Part shown: positions 1-7,199 of the stretch, in pieces
Layout of the letters: each line of letters opens with the position of its first letter
Numbering within the stretch: the stretch's first letter is position 1
From: UBA4655 sp044337015
GTDB lineage: Bacteria > Planctomycetota > Planctomycetia > Pirellulales > UBA1268
NCBI GenBank assembly: GCA_044337015.1
Contig: JBIIOJ010000096.1
Span: 1 to 10,620, forward strand
Direction: 5' to 3'
DNA: 10,620 nucleotides
Notes under the pieces: generated by a model
Told to the model about the DNA's origin: nothing
Database searches by the model: none
What the model saw: only the letters and a program-made list of their open reading frames with translations
Program-made: the position numbers and the translations under genes

Positions 1-75
1 GAGGGAGGTCGCCCCGGTGTAGCTGCTCGTACCGGAGAATTCCAGGATGCCAAGGCCGGACTTCGTGAGCGTCTT
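1..75 (-). repeat. PATR core 13, cut by the window edge (residues 2290-2314)
   Basis: Reads KTLTKSGLGILEFSGTSSYT then GATSL before the edge. Canonical as far as it goes, so the repeat array continues to the left of this window. Confidence 0.78.
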
Positions 76-3000
76 CGGGCCGTTGGTGCCGGTGCCGATC
101 GGGCCGCTGACGAGGAGCCTGCCGCCGGCGTTCACCGTGAACGTCGCAGGGTCATCGAGGGCCGTGGACGCCGAGAGCACATGGCCCGTGCCGGTGACGT
201 TCACGGAGGCATTGCTCGTGCCGCCATTGAACAATCGCAGCGTCCCGCCGCCCATGCTACTCGCGGTGCTGCCGCCACCCGTGAACGACAGGCTTCCGAG
301 CGGCTGATCGATGGCGTTGAGGACGAGCGCGCCGCCTGTGCCAGTATCGCCGAGCGTCACGGGTGTGGCATAGCCGAGGGTGGCGCCAAACGAATCCTGG
401 AAGTCGAGCCGGAGCGTGCCGCGGCGGACGTTCACGCCGGTGATCGAATCGGGGACGAACGACTTCAGCACCACCGTGCCGGCGTTGTCGGTCGAGCCGA
501 CGTTGAACGCGACCGCCGGGCTCAATCCATCGTTGAAATCCCGCCAGTCACTGTTGAACTCCACCGTGCCGCCCGTCGAGGCCTGGAGCGTCACGTCGCG
601 GCCGAGGCGGATCGCACTGGTGTTGAAGACCGCCGTGCCACTGCCCACTCCGCCGATCGCCACGACCTGCGACCCGTTGCTTTCGGCGACGACCATCCCG
701 CGGCTGACCGACCCGCTTTGAATGAGCAGGGCCGCCGTGCCGGTCGCGCCCGTGGCAGAATTGCCGACCATCGGCAGGCCGTTGGGGTTCGCGTTCGACC
801 CGAACGGGCTGTTGTTGCCACTTTCAGTCCATGCCGCCGTGATCGTGCCGTCGAGCACGGTGAGCCGGCCTGAGTAGCTGCTGGCACCGGTCAGCTGCCA
901 GGTGCCGGGTCCGGTCTTCTCCACGCTCACGCCCGTGCCGCTGATAATGCCGATCTGATTTACGCCCGGACCGGTGCCGGTGAGCGTGAACACCTTCGTG
1001 CCGCCGCCGCCGTCCGCGTTGGTGCCGGAGAGCACAAGCGGCCCGGAGCCGCCCGCCTCCAGCGTCACGTTGCCCGTGCCCGTGAAGTTCAGCGGACGGT
1101 TGCTCGAGTGGCCGGTGCCGGTGTACCGCAGCGTGGCGGCGGCCGTGCTCGAGCCGAAGTCGATCGCGGCGTTGCCCGACGTGGGTGCGCCCAGGGCGCT
1201 GAAGTTGGCCGTCCCCGCGTCCGCAATCGAGTTGAATTCGAGCACGCCGCCCGAGACCGTCGTCTTGCCCTGGTAGGTGTTGAGACCAGAGAGCACCGCC
1301 GTGCCGGCATTGGACTTCGTCAGCGTCGCGGACGTGCCGGCGAGCACCGTGCTGGCCGTGACGGTGCCGGCCGTGTTGCTGAAGGCAAACGAAGTTCCCG
1401 TGAGCGTGCCCGCGCCGAAGACCGACGAGCCCGACCCGCTCACGGTCACGGCGCTGATCGTCGCACTCACGGCGACGTCGAGGCTGCCGCTGCCCAGGCC
1501 GTTGTCGGCGAGGGCGAGCGTGCCGCCTGTGGGTACGGCGCCGGCGATCCCCAGACGCAGCGTGCCCTCGCGGACGGTCGTCGGCCCGGTGTAGGTATTG
1601 GCCACGCCCATCGTCAGCGTGCCGCTGCCGATCTTCATCAGGCCCAGGGCGTTGACGGGGTTCGAAATCGCCGTGCCCGAGTAGGTGCGGTTGCCGGCAC
1701 TGGTGTCGAACCCGATCGCGGCGTTCGCGGCAAAGCTGCCCGTCGTGCGGATCGTGTTGAAGTCGGCGTCGCTCACGTTGTTCCCGACGACGAGGGCGGC
1801 GTTGGCGGAGGTCGTATAGCGGCCGGCCGTGTTCCAGCCCGGCAGCGAGGCGGTGCTCGAGATCGAGAGGATGCCGCCGCTGATCGTGGTGCTGCCCGAG
1901 TAAACATTCGAGCCGGTGAGAAAGAGCGTGCCGGCACCGTTCTTCTGGATCCGGAGCGTGTTGGTGGTGCTCTGCACGATGCTGCCGTTGATGATCGTGT
2001 TGCCCGAGCCGCCCATTGTGAAAGAGTGGGCCTGAGTCGCCGCGGTGAACGTCATGCCGTTGTCGAACGTGAGAAACTTCCCCTGGGCGATCTCGTTGTT
2101 CAGCGTGTTATTGCTCGTGGCCTGATTCGCCACCGTGCCGGTGAACTTGAGGCTGTAGTCGCCGATGAACGACTGCGTGGCGTTTTGGCCGGGTCGGATG
2201 ACCACCGCCACCGTGCGGTCGCCGCCGGCCGCGAACATGGAGCCGCCAATAAAATTTATGGCCCCACTGCCCGCGGCGTCGGAGCCGAAGCCGAGTTGGC
2301 CGCCGGTCACGCCTCCCGTGCCCGACATGGTGTTCGAGCCCGAGAGGATCCAGCGGCCATTTTGCAGATTGATCGCGAGCGTGCCGACGTTATCGGAGAG
2401 GTTCGACGCGATCGTGTTGTCGAACATGCTTCCGCCGTTGAGGGTGAGCGTATTGGTCGACGTGCTCGTATTGACGATCGTGGTGAGCACGAGCGGACCC
2501 CCGCCGTCGGCGGCGATGTAAGCATCGCCCGCCAAGCTGATTTGACGGTCGGAGGTCTCGCCGCCGCCCGTGTATTGCAGCAGGTTGCCGCCACCGATCG
2601 TGAGGGCGCCGGCCGCGCCGCTTTGGAACGCACCGAGGCTCGACGAGGCCGCGTTCGTCGTCGAGTTGCCGAGCGAACGGACCGCGACGACGGTATTCGT
2701 GGCGTTGGCAATGCTCGTCGAGCCCGAATAGGTGTTGTTGCCGGTGAGGGACAGCAGCCCCGTGCCCCGGATATCGAGGCTGCCCACGCCCGAAATCGAA
2801 CCGGAGAGCGTGGCGAAGTCGCCGCCCGTTCTGGTGTTATCCACGAGATTGATCGTGCGGGTGGCGCCGTTGAGGTTGATCGGGTTTTGGAAATCGACCT
2901 CGGCGAGCGAGGTGGAGGCACCCAGTTGCAGCGTGCCGCTCGTGCCGAGGAAGCCGTTCGTGCCCCAGGTAAGAGGCTGGAGCGTGCCCGACTGCTGGAA

Positions 3001-6000
3001 GGCGACCACGAGCTTCCCTGCAACAGCTCCGAAGCCGACGGCGCCGCCCGTGGTCGTGCCGCCGAGCGTGACCGTGGCCTGGCCGTTCGTCGGCGAGGAG
3101 ACGACCTCGCGGGAGAGCGTGCCCGAGAGGAGCAGCGTTGCCGTCGAACCCGTCACGCCCACCCGCAAGGGACTGCTGGCTGGCAGGCTGCCGAGAAAGC
3201 CGAGGGAGCCTTCGGCGATCGTCGTGGGGCCTGAGTAGGTGTTGCTCGAGCCGGTGACGAGCCAGATGCCGTCACCCGACTTGAGCACGCTCGTGACGTT
3301 GCCAACGCCGCTGTCGGTGATCTGCGGGAAGAAGGCATTGTCGCCGGTCGAGGTGCCGGAGAGGTTGAGCGTGCGGGCCGCAACGCCCGAGTGGACGATC
3401 GCGCCGGTGTTCGTCCAGACGAGGGCGTTGCCGTTGGGCACGTTGCTTGCGATCGTGGCCGTGCCCGTGCCCGCGAACGTGAAGAGCCGGTCGGTGCGGG
3501 TGGTTTGCGCCAAGCCCGTAAACGCCTGCAGGCCACTGTTGGCAGAGCGGATGTTGCCCGCGTAGGCCAGCGCGCCATTGTCGCCGAAGACGAGATTTTC
3601 AGCCGCACTTGCCGACTGGCCGATGCCGCTGGCCACGCCGCCGTTGCCGAGCACATCCACCGTGAGCGTGCCAGAGTTGATCCGCGTGACGCCCGTGTAG
3701 GTGGAGAGGCCGAGCAACTGCTGATCACCCCTGCCGTTCTTCGTGACATTCAGCACGCCCGGGCCGTCCTGGAGGATGCCGGTGAACGTGCCGCTGGCAG
3801 TGGTCGTCGTGCCGGAGCCGATGGCCAGCGTGCCGGCCGAGGCCCCCGAGTTCGTGACCGTGCCGGCGCCCGAGAGGGCGCCGGTCGCACCCGTTTGCGA
3901 GTTGACGTCGAGCGTGCCGGCCTGGCGGATCGTGGTCGTGTTGGTGGCCGTCCCCGAAATCGCACCGAGCGTGGCCGCGGCTCCGGAGAGCCGCAGCGTG
4001 CCCTCGTTGATCACCGTGTTGCCCGTGTATGTGTTGGCCCCGCCGAGCACGAGCAGGCCCGTGCCAGACTTCGTCAGGGAGGAGGCGCCGACATTGTTGG
4101 CGATCACGGAGTTGATCGTGAGGGCGTTCTCGGAATGGTTCCAGAGCACCAGTTCGCCCGCCGTCGTGGCCGACGTCGTGAGCGTGCCGTCGCCGGCGGC
4201 CGAGCCGATCGTGAGGGCCCCCTGGCCGGAGCCGATCATGATGCCGCCCGCCCGCAGCGTGGTGCCCGTTCCCAGGGCCACCGTCGCCGCCGTGGTGGAG
4301 CGTTGCAGGAGCGTGTTGACGAGCGTGGTGGCGGAGCCGACCGTCACATTGCCGCCGCCGCCGGCCGAATCGAAGCGGACGTTCGACGTCGAATTCGACG
4401 TGATCGTGACGCCCGTGGCCGCGCTGCTCGTGTAGTTGGTCGCGGCCACGATGCCGCTGCCGCTCGACACCGTCGCCCAGTCGCTGCCGCCGTAGGAGTA
4501 GGCGGGCCCGAGGATCGTGCCCGTGGCGAGCGTCGGCGTGGAACTCAGCGTGATGAAGGCGTTGGAGCCGGGGGCGAAGTCGACCGTGGCCCCGGCGGTG
4601 CGGGCGGCGAGGCCGCCGAGCCGCAGCGTGGTGCTCGCGCCAGTGTTGTTGGTGACGACCACGCGGCCGGCGCCGGCGGAGGCAGTGAGCGTGCCCGTCG
4701 TCTCGGTCGTCACGCCGCCGCCTCCGGCGAAGCCCGTGAAGAGGAGCGTGCCGCCGGCGGAATTGACGGTGGAATCGACGCCGAACGTGATGGTTGCGGT
4801 GTCGGCCCACACGTTGGAGGCGGTGCCCGTGGCATTGAGCTTGAGCGTGCCGCCGAGGATCGAAGAAGCGCCCGTGAACGTGTTGGAGCCGGAGAGCACC
4901 CAGGTGCCGGGGCCGGTCTTCTGCAGCGACGTCGTGCCCGTGCCGAGGTTCGCGATCGTGCCCGAGATCAGGTTGTCGAGCGTGCTCGTGCCGCCGAGGA
5001 TGAGCGTCTTAACGCCCGAGCCCGTCGTCGCGATGTTGCCGATCACGACGGGGTTGGCTCCCGACTGGCTGGCGTAGATCGTGGCGCCCCCTGTCGTGCC
5101 CGCGAGGTTGATCCGCCGCTGCGAGGTGAGGTCGGCCGCGGATCCGGGCGATGCGGAGGTGCCGATGACGAGCTGGCCGCTGCTCGAGATGCTCCCGAGA
5201 TTGATCGTGCCCGAGGAGACGTTGCCGAACGTGCGGAAGTCGGTGATGCCGAAAGCGCCGGCAGTGATGTCTACGACGTTGCCCGCCGAGCCGCTCGTGG
5301 TCGTGAACGTGTTGAGCCCACCGTTGACTTTCGAGAGGGAGGTCGTGGCGATACTGGCCGTCATCAACGAGCTACCGCCGGATATTGCGGCACTACCCGT
5401 AATGATGCCCGTGTACGTCGTCCGGCCCGACGTGTTTGTTGTGTCGATCCTCGGGCCTGTGACACTCCCGGTGACCGTGATGCCGTAGCCATTCCGCGTG
5501 ATGGTGCCGCCCCCGCTTTGGAAGCCACCACTCAACACCAGCGTGCCGCTGGTTTGGGTGCTCCCCGGGGCGTGATCGACCACGAGGCTGCCACCACTAC
5601 TAGCGATCGACGCGTTCACGCCGCTCGTGCTTTGCAACAGCGGGGAATCCATGCGGATTTCGAGGGTGCCGGCATTTCCAATGGTGACCGTGCTACCGGT
5701 GCCAATGACGAAGTTTTTGAGGATCCGGAGGGAGGAGCGATGCTGGGGCACGCCGTAGCTGATGACCTGGAGCGCGCCGCTCCAGCCGCTCGTGTCGGCC
5801 GGGTCCCAGAGCACCATGTTGTTTCCGGCCTTGGTGATGTTGCCGGCGCCCGTGACCGTGCCCGTGACCACATACTGGCCGACGCCTCCGTTCAAGGGGG
5901 AGGAACCGATTTGGAGTGTTCCGGCGGACGCGACGATCGGTCCCGACATCGTGAGTGTGCCGAACGGCGAGGCGATGGCGGCACTCGCTGGCACGGTGAT

Positions 6001-6942
6001 CGTGCCTGAAATCGTGTTGGAACCCAGGCTCGTCACGGCACTCGAGTTGAACCCGGATCCCCTGATCGAGAGATTCCGCGAGAGCGTGAACGGCGTCTGG
6101 CTGCCGTCGAGCAGGAGCGTGCCGGCCGTGAACGTGTTGGCGCTGAGTTCGGTGACAGTCACGGCGGAGCTACCCTGGCCGAGGGCGCCGTTACTCGTAA
6201 TCTCGAGCATGCCCTGGGAGATCGTGGTGCTGCCGGAAAAGGTGTTGGCGGCGTTGGCCAGCTGCATCACACCCATGCCCTGCTTGATGAGATTAAGACT
6301 GCCGCCCCCCGCGCCGTCGGAGACGATGCCCGAGATGGTGGTCGGCCCGGAGCCCGCGACGGTGAGCGTCTGCGACGTGCCCGTCGCCGCCGAGCCGGCC
6401 ACGCCGCCGCCCACGGTGAGACCGCCGCCGCTGACGACGCTCCAGGTCTGCGAGCCGCCGAGCACCACATTGACGTTGTCGGCTCCGCCCGTGCCGATGG
6501 CGACCGCTCCCGCGCCGAGTCCGGTGGTGATGCCGTTCGTGCCGATCGTGAGCGTGTTGGACGCGGGCGAGCCGCTCGCTCCGCCGCGGAGCGTGGTCGA
6601 GGCCGTTGAGGAGAACGTGAGGCCGAGCGCCGACTGGTTGCCGCCGAGGTAGACATCCTGCGGCGCGGTGAGCGTGGAGACGTTGAAGACGACGTTGTTC
6701 GTCGCATTGGGGACCGCGCTTGGCTGCGACCAGCTGCCCGGGAGCGTGCTCCAGGCGGCGAGCGTGGACCAGAGCGGCGCACTCGTGCCCGTGGTGCCGC
6801 TCCAGTAGAGCGGCTGCTGGGCACGCGACTCGCCAGACTGCGCCGCGGCAATGACCGCGATCAGGACCGCCGCGACGCGGCTGCGCCACGAACCGCAGCA
6901 GGAACCGAAGCAGAATGTTGAGCGAAAATGAGTAATGGCCAT
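1..6942 (-). CDS. Giant secreted autotransporter-associated beta-strand repeat (PATR) protein, 3' end outside window
   Basis: The frame is open for 2,314 codons from the ATG at 6942 to the window edge; I found no in-frame stop, so the C-terminus is missing. Residues 1-41 are a signal peptide. The mature N-terminus (residues 42-90) has the Trp-rich opening common in such proteins (YWSG, LWSTLAAW, NATNNVVF). From residue 214 on, about 13 repeat cores of the PATR type (pattern L-K-x-G-x-G-x-L-x-L-x-G-x-N-T-Y-T/S-G-x-T-x-I-x-x-G-T-L) are spaced by 100-300 Gly/Ser/Thr/Ala-rich residues. Known family behaviour is a right-handed beta-helix exposed at the surface. I saw no Cys after residue 16, usual for such passengers. 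An in-frame TGA at 6979-6981 limits the start; an ATG at 6960 is the alternative. A further degenerate core lies at 406-480. The unseen C-terminus could be a PEP-CTERM-like sorting signal, another anchor or a beta-barrel. Ligand and role are unknown. Confidence 0.9.
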   Translation of the reverse strand, partial: MAITHFRSTFCFGSCCGSWRSRVAAVLIAVIAAAQSGESRAQQPLYWSGTTGTSAPLWSTLAAWSTLPGSWSQPSAVPNATNNVVFNVSTLTAPQDVYLGGNQSALGLTFSSTASTTLRGGASGSPASNTLTIGTNGITTGLGAGAVAIGTGGADNVNVVLGGSQTWSVVSGGGLTVGGGVAGSAATGTSQTLTVAGSGPTTISGIVSDGAGGGSLNLIKQGMGVMQLANAANTFSGSTTISQGMLEITSNGALGQGSSAVTVTELSANTFTAGTLLLDGSQTPFTLSRNLSIRGSGFNSSAVTSLGSNTISGTITVPASAAIASPFGTLTMSGPIVASAGTLQIGSSPLNGGVGQYVVTGTVTGAGNITKAGNNMVLWDPADTSGWSGALQVISYGVPQHRSSLRILKNFVIGTGSTVTIGNAGTLEIRMDSPLLQSTSGVNASIASSGGSLVVDHAPGSTQTSGTLVLSGGFQSGGGTITRNGYGITVTGSVTGPRIDTTNTSGRTTYTGIITGSAAISGGSSLMTASIATTSLSKVNGGLNTFTTTSGSAGNVVDITAGAFGITDFRTFGNVSSGTINLGSISSSGQLVIGTSASPGSAADLTSQRRINLAGTTGGATIYASQSGANPVVIGNIATTGSGVKTLILGGTSTLDNLISGTIANLGTGTTSLQKTGPGTWVLSGSNTFTGASSILGGTLKLNATGTASNVWADTATITFGVDSTVNSAGGTLLFTGFAGGGGVTTETTGTLTASAGAGRVVVTNNTGASTTLRLGGLAARTAGATVDFAPGSNAFITLSSTPTLATGTILGPAYSYGGSDWATVSSGSGIVAATNYTSSAATGVTITSNSTSNVRFDSAGGGGNVTVGSATTLVNTLLQRSTTAATVALGTGTTLRAGGIMIGSGQGALTIGSAAGDGTLTTSATTAGELVLWNHSENALTINSVIANNVGASSLTKSGTGLLVLGGANTYTGNTVINEGTLRLSGAAATLGAISGTATNTTTIRQAGTLDVNSQTGATGALSGAGTVTNSGASAGTLAIGSGTTTTASGTFTGILQDGPGVLNVTKNGRGDQQLLGLSTYTGVTRINSGTLTVDVLGNGGVASGIGQSASAAENLVFGDNGALAYAGNIRSANSGLQAFTGLAQTTRTDRLFTFAGTGTATIASNVPNGNALVWTNTGAIVHSGVAARTLNLSGTSTGDNAFFPQITDSGVGNVTSVLKSGDGIWLVTGSSNTYSGPTTIAEGSLGFLGSLPASSPLRVGVTGSTATLLLSGTLSREVVSSPTNGQATVTLGGTTTGGAVGFGAVAGKLVVAFQQSGTLQPLTWGTNGFLGTSGTLQLGASTSLAEVDFQNPINLNGATRTINLVDNTRTGGDFATLSGSISGVGSLDIRGTGLLSLTGNNTYSGSTSIANATNTVVAVRSLGNSTTNAASSSLGAFQSGAAGALTIGGGNLLQYTGGGETSDRQISLAGDAYIAADGGGPLVLTTIVNTSTSTNTLTLNGGSMFDNTIASNLSDNVGTLAINLQNGRWILSGSNTMSGTGGVTGGQLGFGSDAAGSGAINFIGGSMFAAGGDRTVAVVIRPGQNATQSFIGDYSLKFTGTVANQATSNNTLNNEIAQGKFLTFDNGMTFTAATQAHSFTMGGSGNTIINGSIVQSTTNTLRIQKNGAGTLFLTGSNVYSGSTTISGGILSISSTASLPGWNTAGRYTTSANAALVVGNNVSDADFNTIRTTGSFAANAAIGFDTSAGNRTYSGTAISNPVNALGLMKIGSGTLTMGVANTYTGPTTVREGTLRLGIAGAVPTGGTLALADNGLGSGSLDVAVSATISAVTVSGSGSSVFGAGTLTGTSFAFSNTAGTVTASTVLAGTSATLTKSNAGTAVLSGLNTYQGKTTVSGGVLEFNSIADAGTANFSALGAPTSGNAAIDFGSSTAAATLRYTGTGHSSNRPLNFTGTGNVTLEAGGSGPLVLSGTNADGGGGTKVFTLTGTGPGVNQIGIISGTGVSVEKTGPGTWQLTGASSYSGRLTVLDGTITAAWTESGNNSPFGSNANPNGLPMVGNSATGATGTAALLIQSGSVSRGMVVAESNGSQVVAIGGVGSGTAVFNTSAIRLGRDVTLQASTGGTVEFNSDWRDFNDGLSPAVAFNVGSTDNAGTVVLKSFVPDSITGVNVRRGTLRLDFQDSFGATLGYATPVTLGDTGTGGALVLNAIDQPLGSLSFTGGGSTASSMGGGTLRLFNGGTSNASVNVTGTGHVLSASTALDDPATFTVNAGGRLLVSGPIGTGTNGPKTLTKSGLGILEFSGTSSYTGATSL
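838..930 (-). repeat. PATR core 12 (residues 2005-2035)
   Basis: Reads VSVEKTGPGTWQLTGASSYS then GRLTVLDGTIT. It shares KTGPGTW with core 3. The final strand is DGTIT rather than GTLxL. Confidence 0.8.
1234..1326 (-). repeat. PATR core 11 (residues 1873-1903)
   Basis: Reads TLTKSNAGTAVLSGLNTYQG then KTTVSGGVLEF. Canonical except that Gly after Lys-Ser is Asn and TYTG is TYQG. Confidence 0.82.
1549..1644 (-). repeat. PATR core 10 (residues 1767-1798)
   Basis: Reads GLMKIGSGTLTMGVANTYTG then PTTVREGTLRLG, canonical. It is about 105 residues from each neighbouring core. Confidence 0.88.
1861..1959 (-). repeat. PATR core 9 (residues 1662-1694)
   Basis: Reads TLRIQKNGAGTLFLTGSNVY then SGSTTISGGILSI, a canonical unit with Val before Tyr. 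Confidence 0.85.
2284..2373 (-). repeat. Shortened PATR core 8 (residues 1524-1553)
   Basis: Reads INLQNGRWILSGSNTMSGTG then GVTGGQLGF. The K-x-G-x-G lead is shortened to QNGRW and the Tyr of NTYSG is Met, but the order of elements is kept. Confidence 0.65.
2680..2781 (-). repeat. PATR core 7 (residues 1388-1421)
   Basis: Reads SLDIRGTGLLSLTGNNTYSG then STSIANATNTVVAV. The first half is canonical. The terminal GTL strand is replaced by ATNTVVAV. Confidence 0.75.
3193..3294 (-). repeat. PATR core 6 (residues 1217-1250)
   Basis: Reads TSVLKSGDGIWLVTGSSNTY then SGPTTIAEGSLGFL, a canonical unit with one extra Ser before NTYSG. Confidence 0.85.
3661..3762 (-). repeat. PATR core 5 (residues 1061-1094)
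   Basis: Reads VLNVTKNGRGDQQLLGLSTY then TGVTRINSGTLTV. The K-x-G-x-G, TYTG and SGTL elements are kept. Only about 75 residues separate it from core 4. Confidence 0.85.
3988..4083 (-). repeat. PATR core 4 (residues 954-985)
   Basis: Reads SLTKSGTGLLVLGGANTYTG then NTVINEGTLRLSG. This is the most canonical repeat in the window, with every key position kept. Confidence 0.88.
4837..4932 (-). repeat. PATR core 3 (residues 671-702)
   Basis: Reads SLQKTGPGTWVLSGSNTFTG then ASSILGGTLKLNATG, a near-canonical unit. Its KTGPGTW part is almost identical at DNA level to core 12, about 4 kb away. Confidence 0.85.
5761..5841 (-). repeat. Degenerate PATR core 2 (residues 368-394)
   Basis: Begins NITKAGNNMVLWDPADTSGW and continues SGALQVI. 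The K-x-G start and the SG-x-L-x-V end fit the repeat, but the central NTYTG is replaced by a DTSGWSG stretch. Confidence 0.45.
6202..6303 (-). repeat. PATR core 1 (residues 214-247)
   Basis: Reads SLNLIKQGMGVMQLANAA then NTFSGSTTISQGMLEI. The K-x-G-x-G, NTFSG and GxLxI positions of the repeat are kept. It is the first core after the N-terminal domain. Confidence 0.75.
6820..6942 (-). other. Signal peptide of the PATR protein
   Basis: The first 41 residues have a long N-region with three Cys (residues 11, 15, 16) and basic residues R20 and R22. A hydrophobic core follows (VAAVLIAVIAAA, residues 23-34), then a polar end with S-R-A before QQ, which fits signal peptidase I cleavage after A41. 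There is no lipobox Cys at the cleavage point, so a lipoprotein is unlikely. The extended N-region is common in planctomycetes and in autotransporter-like proteins. The cleavage point is my reading and was not computed. Confidence 0.75.
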
Positions 6943-6950
6943 GACTTCCC

Positions 6951-6970
6951 CCCCCAGCATTTCCTGGGGG
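6951..6970 (-). promoter_or_regulatory. GC hairpin in the leader of the giant gene
   Basis: On the coding strand, CCCCCAG (6970-6964) and CTGGGGG (6957-6951) are perfectly complementary. They form a 7-bp, almost all G-C stem with the 6-base loop GAAATG. The loop contains the alternative ATG at 6960. The 3' arm is part of a run of eight G (6955-6948) that ends five bases before the ATG at 6942 and is the only purine-rich ribosome-binding candidate near it. A GGAGG lies at 6977-6973, 12 bases before the 6960 ATG. The stem could therefore influence start choice or translation rate. The complementarity is seen directly; the regulatory role is inferred. Confidence 0.45.
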
Positions 6971-7041
6971 CCCCTCCGTCAGGCTGGACTCCGGTATCCA
7001 ACCCGAGGGACGTCTCGGACCGCCAACGTCGCACACCAAAG

Positions 7042-7050
7042 AATTTAGCA
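7042..7050 (-). promoter_or_regulatory. Candidate extended -10 element
   Basis: The coding strand reads TGCTAAATT within an A+T-rich patch, about 100 bases before the start of the giant gene. It resembles an extended -10 (TGn followed by a TATAAT-like hexamer). I see no good TTGACA-like -35 at 16-18 bases upstream, so this is only a tentative call. Confidence 0.2.
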
Positions 7051-7104
7051 AATCCGGCATCGATTCCGCGATGAAATTTCTTGACGGCTCGAAAAACCGA
7101 TTTT

Positions 7105-7140
7105 CCCCGCAAAAACACCGGGCTGCGGCAACCTGCGGGG
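7105..7140 (-). terminator. Possible weak intrinsic terminator of the propeller gene
   Basis: CCCCGCA (7140-7134) and TGCGGGG (7111-7105) are perfect inverted repeats with a 22-base loop. A second left arm, CCGCA inside the loop, could pair instead and give a 12-base loop. Downstream comes AAAATCGG and then five T (7096-7092), not an immediate T run. It lies about 60 bases after the stop codon, a suitable place, but the long loop and delayed T tract make it weak. Confidence 0.25.
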
Positions 7141-7199
7141 CGGCACGAGAACCCCCCGCGTGAGCCAGGGGATCGCGCGACATCGAGCACGTCGCCGAC

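Larger units (their letters stand above)
6943..7199 (-). other. Intergenic region and leader of the giant gene
   Basis: These 257 bases separate the stop of the propeller gene from the start of the repeat gene. No convincing gene is present; the frames crossing it are continuations of shadow frames. In reading order it holds a terminator-like inverted repeat, an A+T-rich patch (about 7040-7115) that stands out from the G+C-rich surroundings, and the hairpin with G8 before the start codon. The size and composition fit a promoter region for the giant gene. Confidence 0.6.

Noticed and set aside
3391..6009. An 872-codon open frame on the plus strand, and similar ones at 1108-3234 and 181-873.
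   Set aside because: They lie codon-for-codon opposite the repeat gene. Stops in that frame need TTA, CTA or TCA codons in the sense gene, and G+C-rich codon use avoids these. Their products are Arg-, Ala- and Gly-rich without any domain, while the minus strand gives clear repeats throughout.
1..6942. Regularly spaced repeats as a CRISPR array or tandem DNA repeat.
   Set aside because: The repetition is at protein level, with irregular spacing of about 300-900 bases and diverged DNA. There are no short identical repeats with unique spacers.
6293..7183. Minus-strand frames crossing the intergenic region (also 6861-7190) as a small separate gene.
   Set aside because: They overlap the start of the repeat gene in other frames, give Arg/His-rich products with no recognisable features, and have no supporting start region.
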